In this document: positions 1 through 10,825 of the stretch, in pieces
Layout: the number at the start of each line of letters is the position of its first letter
Position numbering within the stretch: the first letter of the stretch is position 1
Assembly: GCA_036186865.1 (NCBI GenBank)
Contig: AP025040.1
Location: 38,074,671-38,138,670, forward strand
Direction of reading: 5' to 3'
DNA: 64,000 nt
Origin: Eustoma russellianum
Taxonomy: Eukaryota > Streptophyta > Magnoliopsida > Gentianales > Gentianaceae
The notes under the pieces: generated by a model
What the model saw: the letters and a program-made list of their open reading frames with translations, nothing else
Told to the model about the DNA's origin: nothing
Database searches by the model: none
Program-made: the position numbers and the translations under genes

Positions 1-1
1 G

Positions 2-834
2 TTGGGACTTGAGATATGGAGGAATCGTAGCCAAGGTATCTTAGGTCTCTCGCAACAAGCATATATCGAAAAGGTATTTAAGCGGTATAGAATGGATAAG
101 TGTAAACCACTTAATACCCCTATGGCTAGAGGAGACAAGTTCCACGTAAAGCAATGTCCCCAAACTGAGTTTGAACGTTCAAAGATGAGGAATACTCCCT
201 ATGCTTCGGTTCTAAGGAGTATAATGTATGCCCAAGTATGCACACGACCAGATTTGGCATACATTACTGGAATGTTAGGCAGATACCTCTTTGATCGGGG
301 TAAGCATCACTAGACCGCATCTAAGACGATGCTAAGATATTTACCAGGAACGAAGCAACACATGCTGACGTATCGAAGATCTGATGAGTTAGAGATCACT
401 GGATATACAGATTCCGATTTTGCTAGATGTCAGGATCGTATGAAATCGACCTCGGGCTATATATTTACTCTAGCTGGATGTGCGATCTCGTGGAAAAGTG
501 CGAAACAGACCTTATTGGCGTCCTCCAATACGGAGGCATAATTCGTAGCATTCTTCCACGCATCCAACCAGGCAATATGGCTTCGCAATTTTGTCATAGG
601 CTGCGAGTAGTGGAGACTATCTCGTCTCCAATGAGGATTTACTGTGACAGTAACGCTATGGTGCTATATTCAAATAACAACCGGAATTCATCAAAAGCGA
701 AATATATAGAGATGAAGTATCTGGCTGTTAAAGAAAGAGTTCAGTGTGGTTTGATCAGAATTGAGCATATCAATACAGACTCCATGGTGACCGATCCTTT
801 GACTAAAGCTGTGGAACCCCGTAATGTTTCATAA
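2..834 (+). pseudogene. Copia-1 pol remnant: RT C-terminus and RNase H
   Basis: The fragment starts in the RT connection region (motifs LGLSQQAYIEK and TRPDLAYITG) and continues into Ty1/copia RNase H (YTDSDFA, SWKSAKQT, YCDSNA, TDPLTKAVEP). It matches Copia-2 residue for residue over most of its length. It is broken. A TAG at 311-313 replaces a Trp codon and a TAA at 539-541 replaces a Lys codon. A one-base deletion near 600 shifts the rest into another frame, where the 3' half of RNase H stays open to 834. RNase H would have degraded the RNA strand during cDNA synthesis in the virus-like particle. This copy cannot make the enzyme. Confidence 0.88.
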
Positions 835-1297
835 GCATGTTAGCTGTTTGGGTCTTAGTCCGTTTGAGGATGTTTTATCTTAGTGGGAGTCTGAGAGGTT
901 TATGTTTTCTTATACTCAATGAAGTTGTTTATTTTAGATAAACAATATAATGTACATTTGCGTTATATTAAAGTTTTCTGCAGAAGTAATGTACATTAAG
1001 CAGTTACGACATACATTCTGAATTCTGTTGATCTCGCTAAGTTAGGGCCAAGTTGGAATTAAATATGTATGATCACCTAGTATATTAATTCCACACTATA
1101 TATCCATTATAAGCATCCATGTCATTCAATGGAATGTTAGTATTATGATTTAAGAGGGACAAGTCACTAATTCTATGTGACGGCGTGCGGCTTAAGTAAC
1201 ATTTACTGATGGACCAGAAAAGGAAAGACACACTAAGGGACATTCAGTAAAGGAGCTCAAAAGAGTGATATATAATCTTTAAGAAACATACATAGTC

Positions 1298-1309
1298 CAA
1301 GTGGAAGAT
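1298..1309 (+). other. Polypurine tract of Copia-1
   Basis: The purine-rich run AAGTGGAAGAT lies directly before the LTR start (TGTTAGGATT). It is the plus-strand priming site, equivalent to AAGTGGGAGAT in Copia-2. Confidence 0.8.
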
Positions 1310-2080
1310 TGTTAGGATTAATTCGAGATACGTGTAATGAGCATCATGTTGATTAAGTGTTCACGAATTAATCATAAGGTGGATGTTATGTATGATAATT
1401 TTATATGTCACATATGTCACGGAATAATATTAATTATTGCGTAAAATATTTACACGCTAAGTGATCATCGGGTATGTTCGTGGATGTATAGTGTAGTCTA
1501 AAATAGAAACCTAGAATTTGTAGAAAGTTATATGGTCAGAGACCGCGATGGATGGCTCAAAGTGCAACGACCATAAAATGTACGAGTCTGGTCCCCGAGA
1601 GATGACAACCCACGTGTGGCTAGTAGATAAATGTTGTACATAATTATTAAATATTAAATAATATTTATTATTAAATATTAAACAATATTTAATATTATAT
1701 AAAGATAACTTGATGATAATATCATATATACCCTCAGGTATTTGGGATGAGTAAAGCTCTCATCCATAAAGGAAGAGGGTTTGGTTTCAGACACAACTCT
1801 GAACCTTAACCCCATCAGGATTCTTTCTATTCTCCCTCTATATAAAGGAGGATGCTTCACCTCCTTACAATCATCAAGAAACTGTTGGCTATAGAGAGAA
1901 ATAGGGGAGGGTGTGCCAATCTTTTTCTATAAAATCCACACTCCTAGCCTCTCCATCGGGAAACGGTGAATTGTTGAATCCGTTCAAAGAGTGCATCAAC
2001 AATTGGTGGGAGGTCGTAAATCTTTGGATCACGCCAGATTGATCAGAGCAGCCGCAACATACGTCGTGAACAGATCTACA
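1310..2080 (+). repeat. 3' LTR of Copia-1 (right edge uncertain)
   Basis: Starts with TGTTAGGATTAATTCGAG and aligns with the Copia-2 LTR through the G-box (CACGTG at 1611-1616), the TATA box and the CTCCATCGGG block. The last roughly 100 bp expected from Copia-2 are not recognisable. Divergence from the Copia-2 LTR is much greater than between the two Copia-2 LTRs, so this is an older copy of the same family. Confidence 0.8.
1839..1848 (+). promoter_or_regulatory. TATA box in the Copia-1 LTR
   Basis: TATATAAAGG preceded by a CT-rich stretch, at the same place as in both Copia-2 LTRs. It marks the likely core promoter and the U3/R boundary just downstream. Confidence 0.6.
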
Positions 2081-5000
2081 TAAAAATAGGACATATTACT
2101 ATATACTAGGCTGCCACCAACCTTATTCTATAAACTGGCCATGAAGCTTGAATTTAATTAAGACAGTTAAAATATGCTTGAATAAACTCAAGGATACTAT
2201 TACCTGTTGATGACGATGGAATGTAATCTTTAAATCTTATGAGTTGGATCCTAAGGTAGATGGATCCATACAAAACAATATTAATAAATGTTGCCTTTTA
2301 GAATCCTGAAATGGTCTCATGTATTTAGCATTTCAATATGTTTTTAAATCGAAACATCTATATTCTATAAGGCATTCAATTCACAAAGTATGTATATTTA
2401 CTTTATAGTAAGTTATTCATTTTTGTTTTTTTATTCCAAATGCATAAAGAGAACACTTCGTCGAATTTTAATTTACAAGAAGATATTCAGCGTAAAATAG
2501 ATTTTAGTGAAGGAAGAAAAGAAGTATTATACATTAGTCTGAATATTTCAGTGAAGGGAAAACAGTATACTATACATTATTATGTCCATGGCACTGAGCC
2601 CGCCTAAACCCGACTTGTTCGGCCGATAAACAGAGAACCGAACTTTCAAGTTGCATAACTTGAGTCGAATTTGAACATAAATTTTAAACTCGGTTTAGAT
2701 GTGACTGAGTTCGGGCCTTATGAAACTCAGCCTACATAAAATTCAGTATGACGTAGTTCTATGTACGTATACATATTTATTAAATATACTCTTTTCAAAG
2801 TGTCGCATATGTCATGTTTAATAAATTTTATAGGTTTAAGCTACAAAAATCAATAGGTTAATGCCTTTCTTCCCTTTAGTTTTTTAATAGGTTTTCTATC
2901 CAAAAAAACTTTTATTGATAAATTTTACAATAAGAGTAAGTATGAATCGTTATTCTATATCAATCAAATTTGTATATATATATATATGAGTCATTTGTAA
3001 TGACCAATTGTCATCCTCTTTATTGTCATGTAAATTCTTATGTGACATCATTCTATCACGTCACTGATCACTGTTATGAATTACAATATTCTATACTATA
3101 AAATAAAATCGTTAAACTCTGTAGATAGCAAACAACATATATTAATAAATACTGATGCAGTAAACATGCAAATAGGCAACAAAGGTAAACCAATATGACG
3201 AGTATATTCACAGCATGCATTTTGGACAGAACGTGTACAGCAAACAAAATGACAGTACGCAAACCGAGGCGAGTCAACGACTCTGTCCTTAAGACGAAAT
3301 GCCCCGGTATTCTGTGCCCAACCGGACATAGCAAACGTCTCCCAGGATACAACGGTTTCAGTTCATACGAGCGGCACTACAGCGTAGGAACATCGACGAA
3401 CCTGTTAAAGGTGTTCTGTTTTCTCGAGTGGACTGTATCGTAATGGAATGCGAATGCTTTAGAAGAAGGAGAGGATTGCAGTACTGAAAAATCAGTCCTT
3501 CAGAACGCATGCACGGCGATGAATTTATAGATGGAGGGTGGTTGAAGGAAGTTGAAGACAGTTTATGGTCAGAACGAATCTGGACCATTGGATTAGAACA
3601 GTTAAGATCTCCACCGTTAGATCGTAATCCTTGTCTGAACATACGTAGGCCATTGGATCAGTAAACCGAAGATAAGATCAAATCTGAGACGTAGGATCAA
3701 CAACCGCGCTGAACCGCAGGATCATATTTGATCTGGAGCGTTGGATCACCGCAGATGAATCGTAGACCGTAGGATCAAGTAATTATTTTTTTTGGAAAAT
3801 TTTAATGAAATTCTCCAAAAAGATAAGAACAGGCCAGAGCCACGAAGCCACGAACCATGAGCCCAAGCCGAGCCGGGCCGGACAGGCGGCGGCGGCGCGC
3901 GCGTGTGTGGTAAACCTTGCCTGAGCTGCGTCCTGACTCCGTCAAAAACTTCTCATACCTAAGGGCACATTTTAGAAAGCTCCAACTAACAGTATATATG
4001 ATGGCCTTTCTATCTCAAGTGGGCAATGTGGTATACAAGCAAATTGGTGATGTGTTCACTCCTCAAGAGGCCACATCACCAATTTTCCAATTTCCACCCA
4101 ATTTTACTTCAAATTTGAGCATTAATTTCTCATTCACCCGGTATCGGAATCGAGTGATTCAAAAGCCTAAAATCATCTAATCGTTACGTAGATAATTTAG
4201 AAATTTTTAGTTTCTGTTTTTGATTAACGAATACTAATCGTAATTAATCCCAAAGTATGGTCCTTGACAAAACCCACTTGCCATCCAAACTTTTCCAATT
4301 TTCACTTCTCCAACAATCATTTCTTACTTACTCAAAAAAAAAAAAAAATCTCTCAAGATTATTTATGAATCATTTTTAGAAATTTGGATGCTATACGTAC
4401 GTGTTTGTTTATTTTTCTCTCAACATATGCTATTAACTTAGTTTTTGAACTGAAATTTACGTGATTTTCTGCGGGGAAAAAGTTAACTCATGTTATTTGA
4501 TGAACAATTCATAACTCATGTTTATAAGTCAAAAATCAGCAAGCTGGTACCTCCATGCCATTACTTTTTAGCTTTTAAAAACATGAAAAAATAAACAAGT
4601 TTGACCAAATAAATTTACTTTAATATCTATAAATCATTATTCTTTTGTAAATTTTTTTGTGTCCTTATGATCATATTGTATCTTTTTAATCATATAAGCA
4701 TTTGTTTTATTAAACACATAATGTTTATAAGTCATTTTTATTCAAACAGATAAAAGCTTTTTTCTCGACAAAAATACACAAACGGATTATAGGCTAAAAA
4801 AAAGTTCTTATACATAACGTTTATAAGCATTTTTTCTGAGCTACGTGAGACGCCCTCTAAACCAATTCGCGGCAGAGATGGGAAGGTATCACGGAGTCTT
4901 TTAATTACTCCATTCATTTGAAGATATAATAATCAGAATTAGAACGACATATACTAAAACCGATATGAGTATAACCTGAAAATCTATATATATTTTGTAT

Positions 5001-5580
5001 GAAACCAGAAATAGATATGATTACTTTAAATAATGTTTAGAACACATTATAATGTGAATCAAAACACATCCCCCTCATGCCCATACATCCTGAACAAACA
5101 TAAAAAGGTAAGTATGTGATTTCGAATTCATTCATTTTATATCTTCAAGCCCATCTTTTTTTGATCTTGTCCTTCTAACTTTTCACAGTTTCAATTTGAA
5201 AAATCAAGTTAGAATTATATATTTATTTACACATACACTTGTAGAATGGATAGAAATTCAGATTATATATATAAATATTTGTTTTTTAAGATACATTCAG
5301 ACTATATTTGACTTGCCCATTTCTCTTTTTCTTTTTACTGTGGGGAAACAAACACAAATCTTTGTCCAATTAAAATTCAATGAGTTAATGACATTTTTAT
5401 CTATTCTTTTTAAAATTTAAACAAAACATTTATAAGTGTTAAAATTATACATTTTATTTAAATTGTGTAAAATGTAACAATTAACGTCTACCCGCAGATA
5501 GTTCGCCTTCAACCGTAGGTCATTTACCTTTTACGCAAAGACAAAAAAGACTATCTTCAACAATTTTGCAATTTCCCTTA
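2081..5580. other. Non-coding AT-rich region, no gene recognised
   Basis: No convincing coding sequence: the open frames are short, lack homology I recognise and use AT-rich codons. Visible items are degenerate motifs of the type (a/c)gtaggatcaa between about 3590 and 3790, a GC-rich patch at 3840-3915, a 14-bp inverted repeat at 4041-4085, and three copies of a (T/C)GTTTATAAG-type motif near 4518, 4727 and 4826 that may be remains of a small non-autonomous DNA transposon. The rest is homopolymer-rich DNA in which I see nothing specific. Confidence 0.5.
4041..4085. repeat. 14-bp perfect inverted repeat (hairpin)
   Basis: AAATTGGTGATGTG at 4041-4054 is the exact reverse complement of 4072-4085, with a 17-nt loop. 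It has no U-tract and the flanks do not extend the pairing. It could be the core of a decayed MITE or chance. No function is assigned. Confidence 0.5.
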
Positions 5581-5793
5581 TACCCTAATGCTTCTTCATC
5601 ATCCTTGTCTTCTGTAATTCGGACAATCCAACCTAGCAGTTTGGACTGCTTTTCTATCCTTCATCTCCAGCAACCCAGCCTCCCTACTCCGACGCTCCCT
5701 CCCGTCCTCCTCCACCATGTCTCCGCCGTCATCTCCTAGAAAGCCCCTTCCTCAGCCACACACCAATCTGCTGCCTCAACTAATTGGACTCTA
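5580..5793 (+). other. Putative 5' part of a disrupted host gene
   Basis: CT-rich sequence with higher GC than its surroundings, containing an ATG at 5717 in a CACCATGTC context and an open frame up to the Copia-2 insertion. Removing Copia-2 joins it to 13962-14081, and removing Copia-3 joins that to 27432 onward. The frame from 5717 is proline- and histidine-rich and not convincing as protein, so this may be 5' UTR or a first exon. The gene itself is not recognised. Continuity is inferred from the two target-site duplications, which are seen directly. Confidence 0.4.
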
Positions 5794-6094
5794 TGTTGGG
5801 ATTAATTCGAGATACGTGTGATGCGCAGCACGTTGATAAAGTTTATACGAATTAATCATAAAGTGGACGTTATGTATGATAATATTATATGTCACATATG
5901 TCACGTAATATTATTAATTGTTACGTAAAACATCCACACATTAAGTGATCATCAGGTATACTCGTGGATGTATAGTGTGGTCTAATTGGAAACCCCGAAT
6001 ATGTAGACAGTCATATGGTCAGAGACCGCGATGGATGGGCTCAAAGTGCAACGACCATAAAGTTACGACATCTGGTCCCCGAGGGGCGACAACC

Positions 6095-6100
6095 CACGTG
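6095..6100 (+). promoter_or_regulatory. G-box in the Copia-2 5' LTR
   Basis: CACGTG within CCCACGTGTGGC, about 160 bp upstream of the TATA box. It is conserved in Copia-1 (1611-1616) and in the 3' LTR (13440-13445). G-boxes bind plant bZIP/bHLH factors; use here is inferred. Confidence 0.45.
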
Positions 6101-6258
6101 TGGCTAGTAGATAATTATTGGCACAATAATTAAAGATTAAGGAAGATAAGGTTGGGTTTTAAATTCAGATTTAAATTTGAATTCAGATTTAAATTTGAAT
6201 TTAAGTTTAAATTTAAGTTTAAATTTAAATCCTAACCTATCAGATACTTCCACCCCTC

Positions 6259-6268
6259 TATATAAAGG
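6259..6268 (+). promoter_or_regulatory. TATA box of Copia-2
   Basis: TATATAAAGG, preceded by CCCCTC, in the 5' LTR. The same box sits at 13604-13613 in the 3' LTR. Transcription of the element should start about 30 bp downstream. Confidence 0.65.
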
Positions 6269-6613
6269 AGGAGGCTTCACCTCCTCATATTATCAAATCA
6301 AAAAGGAACGCATACAGTATAGCGTATTAGAGGGAAGGTGTGCCAAGTTTTCTATAAAGCTCACACTGCCTAGCCTCTCCATCGGGTAAAGCAGTGAATT
6401 GTTGATTCCGGTTCAAGGGACATATCAACAATTGGTGGGAGGTCGTGAATCCTTGGATCACGCCAGATTCTTCATCAGCCGGAGCAGTTGCAGTGTACGT
6501 GATCAGATTAACAACACCAATGGAGCAAGGTATATTTTCCGCATTTTGTTACTTTGTCCATTGATTCGATTAAACGGTCCTATTGAGAGATTTATTAAAT
6601 TAAATCCAACAAG

Positions 6614-6625
6614 TGGTATCAGAGC
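6614..6625 (+). other. Primer-binding site of Copia-2 (initiator-Met tRNA)
   Basis: TGGTATCAGAGC, two bases after the LTR end. It is complementary to the 3' end of plant initiator methionine tRNA, the usual primer for copia minus-strand synthesis. Confidence 0.9.
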
Positions 6626-6780
6626 AGGCCTAATCGAATCAATTTTGTTATTTTGTTAATCTGTTCATGTTGGAAAAAAAAACAAAAAAAAACCTTCACG
6701 GTGAAAACATTTTTTTTGAAACGGAAGAAAGTTTCTGTTTTTAAAGTTTTAAAATAAGAACCCACTGTTTCTGTCAAAAG

Positions 6781-6852
6781 GCAGCGCTGGCTCTGGTGGC
6801 CAGAGCCTCTGCAATCTAACGGGTAGTCACAGGTTCAATCCCGTCCTCTGCG
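6781..6852 (+). other. tRNA-like module 1 in the Copia-2 leader
   Basis: An A-box-like TGGCTCTGGTGG at 6788-6799 and a B-box-like GGTTCAATCCC at 6832-6842 are spaced 44 nt apart, as in a tRNA gene. The segment could start as GCAG and end as CTGC, but T-stem and acceptor pairing are poor, so it is not a functional tRNA. It resembles a tRNA-derived SINE head or a captured tRNA relic. Confidence 0.5.
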
Positions 6853-6925
6853 AAATTTTCGGTGCTTTTCTGGAATTGTTTTACAGATTATTATAAATAT
6901 AAATCTCCACATTCTCATGCCATAG

Positions 6926-6998
6926 AAGCTGCTGGCCTAGTGGGCAGCGCATGCTTCCTCCTCATGTAGGTACTGGGGTCGAATCTCCTTCCAGCCGA
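6926..6998 (+). other. tRNA-like module 2 in the Copia-2 leader
   Basis: An A-box TGGCCTAGTGG at 6933-6943 fits the Pol III consensus well. A B-box-like GGGTCGAATCT lies at 6976-6986, 43 nt downstream. GCTGG near the start can pair with CCAGC near 6991. It lies about 145 bp after module 1. A SINE-derived insertion in the leader or an ancient duplication are both possible. Confidence 0.5.
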
Positions 6999-7429
6999 GA
7001 AAACCCCAGGATTTTTTGCTCCCTTTCAGCGCCAACAGGCTCTCTGGGGATTGGACTGGCAATTCAGTTGCTTGCCAGTCCGGCCCTGCAGCAGAAAAGG
7101 GCTCTGGCCCAAAGGCTAAGGGGAATTCAGGTGGTCTGGGCTCTCTGCTCCGATCGGTCCTATTCGGTTCAGTAAAAGGGCTTCGGCCCAAATTTCAGTT
7201 GCAGAATCAGAGTTAATTAAAAAAAAAAAGGCCATTTCAGATTTCAGTTCTGGCCCTAATTCTGTTTCAGTAAAGGGCTTCGGCCCAAAAGTGCAACTAA
7301 ATTTTTTTTAAAAAAAAAGGAGGCTGGTTATTTCAATTGGGGCGGGCGGGTTCTGCCCGACCCGACCCGCGTCTATACCCCCTTATTTTTAATTTCATTT
7401 TTTAATTGATTTATTGTTATTATTTTGGA

Positions 7430-7760
7430 TAAGGTAAATATTATTATTTAAAGTTCATTTTAAGAAAAATAGTAATAATAACAAATTGTTGTTATTATTA
7501 TTATTTTAAAGTCTCCTTTCAAAGAAAATAATTATAATGATGATAATTTAATTATTATTGTTATTATTATTAAAGGAAAATAGTAATAATAATAATTACT
7601 ATTTTAAAGTTCTTTTAAAGGAAAATAAAGTAAATAATAATGATAATAATTTGATTATTATTGTTATTATTTAAAGTTTATTAAGGAAAATAGTAATAAT
7701 AATAATAAATTCTTGTTGTTATTATTATTATTTTAAAGAAATCCAAAATAATAATAATCA
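7430..7760. repeat. Imperfect tandem array of TTA/TAA-rich units in the Copia-2 leader
   Basis: Repeating blocks alternate ATTATTATT-type and AATAATAAT-type runs separated by AAAG(T)TC..TTTAAAGG..AAAATAG motifs, about 90-110 bp per unit. The complementary runs can fold into long AU hairpins in the RNA. No coding capacity. Confidence 0.65.
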
Positions 7761-8844
7761 AGTGTTAAGTTAATTTCCGGTTATTTGTTTACATGCATGC
7801 AGTTATTTGTTTATTTATTTATTTATTTATGCCTTATGTTTATGCATGTTAATAAATAAATAAAATAAAGTTAAAGAACTTAACCCAATAAGGATCCGAA
7901 TCTTGCTTGACCCGGTTTGACCGAGTTCAACCAAGTTAATTCGATGGGCTAAGTTGACTGAATTAACCAACACTTATCAATCAATGCGGTTTATACTCGT
8001 GATAGATGACTCATTGAGTTGTGATAAAAACACCGTACACATAGTTTTGTCTAAGAAAGTCGGTACTTAAGCGAGACCATTGTGACTCCACCGGTGGCCT
8101 GGAAATTATGTGGAATGGTAATACACCCTTATGGCAAGTGGGTATTGCTGAATCGGTTCACTTCACACTTAATGTGACCCATCATAAGGTTATATCACTT
8201 GTTAAATTGATTGATAAAGATATTGTCTTTCTTATACCGTAAGGAGAACTGAGCTTGGTTCAAGGTGGTTCTTATTTGAGCCGTAAAGGGAATCAAGCTA
8301 GTTCGAATTGGTTTAAGTAAAACAAAATGGATGTTGGGGTTAAGTATGCACGGTACGTGCAAAAGGGTCAGTTAGGAAACTGCCGATCATGTAGAACCAT
8401 AAAGTTACGCGACTTAGAAAATGTAGGGCTTTAATATGATCCCCTTAAAGTGCGGTAATCATATCATCGCCACTATATTTGTTATGATCGTGAAGGGCAT
8501 GTATGTGTTGGAGGCAATCATTGACCGGCCCAAAGGAAGGTGTGATTGTCGAAGACACATATGAGCATGGTAGTGGACCCAAATAGGGCCGGCGGCGAAG
8601 CTTTAAAAGCGTAGGTTAACTCATCGGCCCAAAGGAAGGTGGTTAACTCGTGCTTGGAGAGCCGTCATATTGACCACTACACCCAATTGTTGGAAGGTAT
8701 TGGGATGACTCCAAAGAGCCCTAATATTGAAAGACAATTGGTAGATGGAATCGGGGGTTCTATTTTGATATTTGGTTTGTATGCAGTTTAAAGATTACAC
8801 GTGTTGTGTATTTAAGTCCGTTTCTTATTTGCTTTTCAGCAATA
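7761..8844 (+). other. Copia-2 leader, remainder
   Basis: Non-coding sequence up to the gag start. It contains a GCAT/TTTATTTA microsatellite-like stretch at 7795-7870 and blocks beginning CGGCCCAAAGGAAGG repeated at about 8527 and 8628. Packaging or dimerisation signals might be here but cannot be identified from sequence alone. Confidence 0.5.
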
Positions 8845-9400
8845 ATGTCTAACATTAAGGATATTCCTACAATGAACGGTTCAAACTATAGGCAATGGAA
8901 AGATCAATTTGAGATCTTTCTGGGGATTGCTGATCTAGACAATGCGTTACAGATAGATCGTCCAGCTGTGCTAACAGACGAAAGTACCAGTGAGGAAAAA
9001 TCTCACATGGCACGCTGGCTACGATCAAATCGCATGTCTTATGATCATGCAAAAGACTATCCCCAAATGATTCAGGGGACACGTTTCTGAGTCCACGACG
9101 GCTAAGGAATTTTTAGCCGATCTCGAGCAAAGATATGTAAAGAATGAGAAAACCGAGGCAGGCAATCTCTTAAAGAAACCTTGCTCGAAACAGTACCGTG
9201 GAATCGACAGCATAAGGGTGCATAAAGTTATGAATGCTGTCGCCACCAAGTTCGGTGGTAAGAAACGCAAAGCTGCGGAAATGGTTACTGTGCAAAAGGC
9301 AAGTCAAAAGGGAAAGAGGGTGCCTACTAATGACACACCCACAGGCATGACTTGTTTCTTTTGCAATAAGGAAGGACATTTAAGGAAGAACTGTACCGGT
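8845..9400 (+). pseudogene. Copia-2 gag, deleted and frameshifted
   Basis: The start is ATG at 8845, followed by the typical copia Gag N-terminus (MNGSNYRQWKDQFEIFLG). The frame closes at 9088-9090. Homology continues in other frames (KEFLADLEQRY-like at about 9105) and then jumps to a basic linker and the CCHC knuckle at 9353-9394 (CFFCNKEGHLRKNC, C-x2-C-x4-H-x4-C). Compared with the usual copia Gag, most of the central capsid region between them is missing, an estimated 100 or more codons. Gag would form the virus-like particle and bind RNA. This copy keeps only the two ends. Confidence 0.8.
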
Positions 9401-10825
9401 TATATATCTTGTATCAAGAAAAAGGGTACATTCTTAGTTTGTTCTGAAATTAATTTTGTTTCGGATATAGCCACTTGGTGGGTCGATACGGGAGCCACGA
9501 CTCACCTATCTGAGACTATGCAAGGTTGCCTAAGCCATAGAAAACCAAGAGACGATGAAAGATACGTCTATTGGGAAAATGGCAGCGGCATAAAGGTTGA
9601 AGCCATCGGGCATTTCAGATTGCTGTTGACATCCGGTTTCTATCTAGATTTGCATGACACTTTTGTAGTACCATCGTTTAAACGAAATCTTATTTCGTTT
9701 TATCGATTGGATAAAAGTGGATATTACGGTTATTTTGGAAATGGAAATTTCCAACTTTATCATGCTTCTAGATTGATTGGTCACGGTATAATGTCCGAAA
9801 TTGATAAACTTTATTCAATAAATGTTGCTTCACATCAGGAAACCTTGCATGTTGTAACGCAAAACGTTAAAGCAAAATTAACTCATGAGAATTCAGGATC
9901 ACTTTGGCATCGACGTTTAGGACACGTGTCCAAAAACAGAATAGAACGTCTTGTCAAAACAGAAATTCTCAATCCTTTATACTTAACCGACTTAGAGTCG
10001 TGTGTATTTTGTGCTAAAGGAAAACAAACTAAAGTCCGAAGATATGAAGCAAGTCGTGCAAATAGTCCATTAGAGTTGATTCATATTGATATTAGTGGCC
10101 CATTTCATCCGGTTACTCGAAATGGCCACTCTTATTTTATCACCTTTATTGACAACTATTCGCGATATGGCTACATATTCTTGATTAAAGAAAAAGCGCA
10201 AGCAATAGACATGTTCAAATCTTTTAAAGCTGAAGTTGAGTTACAACTCAACAAAAGGATTAAAGCCGTCAGATCGGACCGTGGGGGTGAATACTACGGT
10301 CGATATGATGGATCAGAAGAACAGTGTCCAGGACCATTTGCTAAATACCTAGAGGAAAACGGAATCGTCCCTCAGTACACCATGCCTGGGTCACCAAGCA
10401 TGAATGGTGTAGCTGAAAGACGAAACCATACACTTATGGATATGGTGCGTAGTATGATGAGTCAAACTACACTACCATTATTCCTCTGGGGAGAAGCGCT
10501 TAAAACCGCAGCTTACATCCTCAACCGAGTACCAACTAAAGCAACAATAAGGACCCCTTATGAGTTATGGACTAAGCGTAAGCCTAGCCTTAACCACATA
10601 AGGGTTTGGGGCTGTCCAGCAGAGGCGAAGCCTTACAGACCAAATGAAAGAAAGCTGGACACCAAAACAGTTAGTTGCTATTTCGTTGGTTACTCGGAAA
10701 GGTCACGAGGGTATAAATTCTACGATCCCACAAGTAAAGTGTTTTTCGAGACAAATTCGGTAAAGTTCTTTGAGGATACTTTGGTTCCGGGGGGAATGAT
10801 TTGCATCAGCAGATCATCGAGTTAG
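9218..10825 (+). CDS. Copia-2 pol part 1: CCHC knuckle, protease, integrase
   Basis: A 535-codon open frame. Its first roughly 45 residues are Gag tail with the CCHC knuckle. The aspartic protease active site DTGAT is at 9485-9499. The integrase follows with the HHCC zinc site (LWHRRLGH...CVFCAKGKQ, about 9900-10025) and a DDE core: first Asp in HIDISGPF near 10085-10105, second in VRSDRGGEY near 10270, Glu in NGVAERRNHT near 10420. A GKQ/GYSERSRGYKFYD region completes the C-terminal domain. Integrase inserts the cDNA and protease cuts the polyprotein. The frame drifts into unrelated residues at its end near 10790, where a frameshift separates it from the linker and RT. The listed start is simply the first Met in frame, not a true initiation site. 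Confidence 0.88.
   Translation: MHKVMNAVATKFGGKKRKAAEMVTVQKASQKGKRVPTNDTPTGMTCFFCNKEGHLRKNCTGYISCIKKKGTFLVCSEINFVSDIATWWVDTGATTHLSETMQGCLSHRKPRDDERYVYWENGSGIKVEAIGHFRLLLTSGFYLDLHDTFVVPSFKRNLISFYRLDKSGYYGYFGNGNFQLYHASRLIGHGIMSEIDKLYSINVASHQETLHVVTQNVKAKLTHENSGSLWHRRLGHVSKNRIERLVKTEILNPLYLTDLESCVFCAKGKQTKVRRYEASRANSPLELIHIDISGPFHPVTRNGHSYFITFIDNYSRYGYIFLIKEKAQAIDMFKSFKAEVELQLNKRIKAVRSDRGGEYYGRYDGSEEQCPGPFAKYLEENGIVPQYTMPGSPSMNGVAERRNHTLMDMVRSMMSQTTLPLFLWGEALKTAAYILNRVPTKATIRTPYELWTKRKPSLNHIRVWGCPAEAKPYRPNERKLDTKTVSCYFVGYSERSRGYKFYDPTSKVFFETNSVKFFEDTLVPGGMICISRSSS

Larger units (their letters stand above)
1..2080 (+). mobile_element. Copia-1: 3' part of a Ty1/copia LTR retrotransposon
   Basis: The window opens inside the pol gene of a Ty1/copia element. 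The visible order is end of reverse transcriptase, RNase H, about 475 bp of untranslated sequence, polypurine tract and 3' LTR. It is a diverged relative of Copia-2 (5794-13956), with which it aligns from RT through the LTR. The left end lies outside the window, so no target-site duplication can be checked. The right edge is uncertain: similarity to the Copia-2 LTR fades near 2080, before the expected LTR end, so the LTR may be truncated there. Coding capacity is lost. Confidence 0.9.
5794..6611 (+). repeat. 5' LTR of Copia-2
   Basis: Runs from TGTTGGGATT to CCAACA and is identical to 13139-13956 except for about six substitutions. It contains a G-box (CACGTG, 6095-6100), an unusual alternating block of TTTAAATT/GAATT repeats at about 6157-6230, a TATA box at 6259-6268 and a short TAAA-rich end. 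Short open frames inside it are present in both LTRs and are not genes. Confidence 0.96.

Noticed and set aside
3074..3642. Overlapping open frames on both strands at 3074-3642
   Set aside because: Similar lengths on both strands in overlapping frames, no domains, no splice or promoter context. Most likely chance.
5945..6659. Open frames in the Copia-2 LTRs (also at 13290-13734)
   Set aside because: They occur twice only because LTRs are duplicated. The composition comes from TTTAAATT repeats and they have no recognisable domain.
6781..6998. Functional tRNA genes
   Set aside because: A-box and B-box spacing is right, but acceptor and T-stem pairing fail, so they are reported only as tRNA-like.
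6937..7216. Open frames in the Copia-2 leader
   Set aside because: Three overlapping frames on both strands in a non-coding leader, with repeated GGGCTTCGGCCCAAA-type text.
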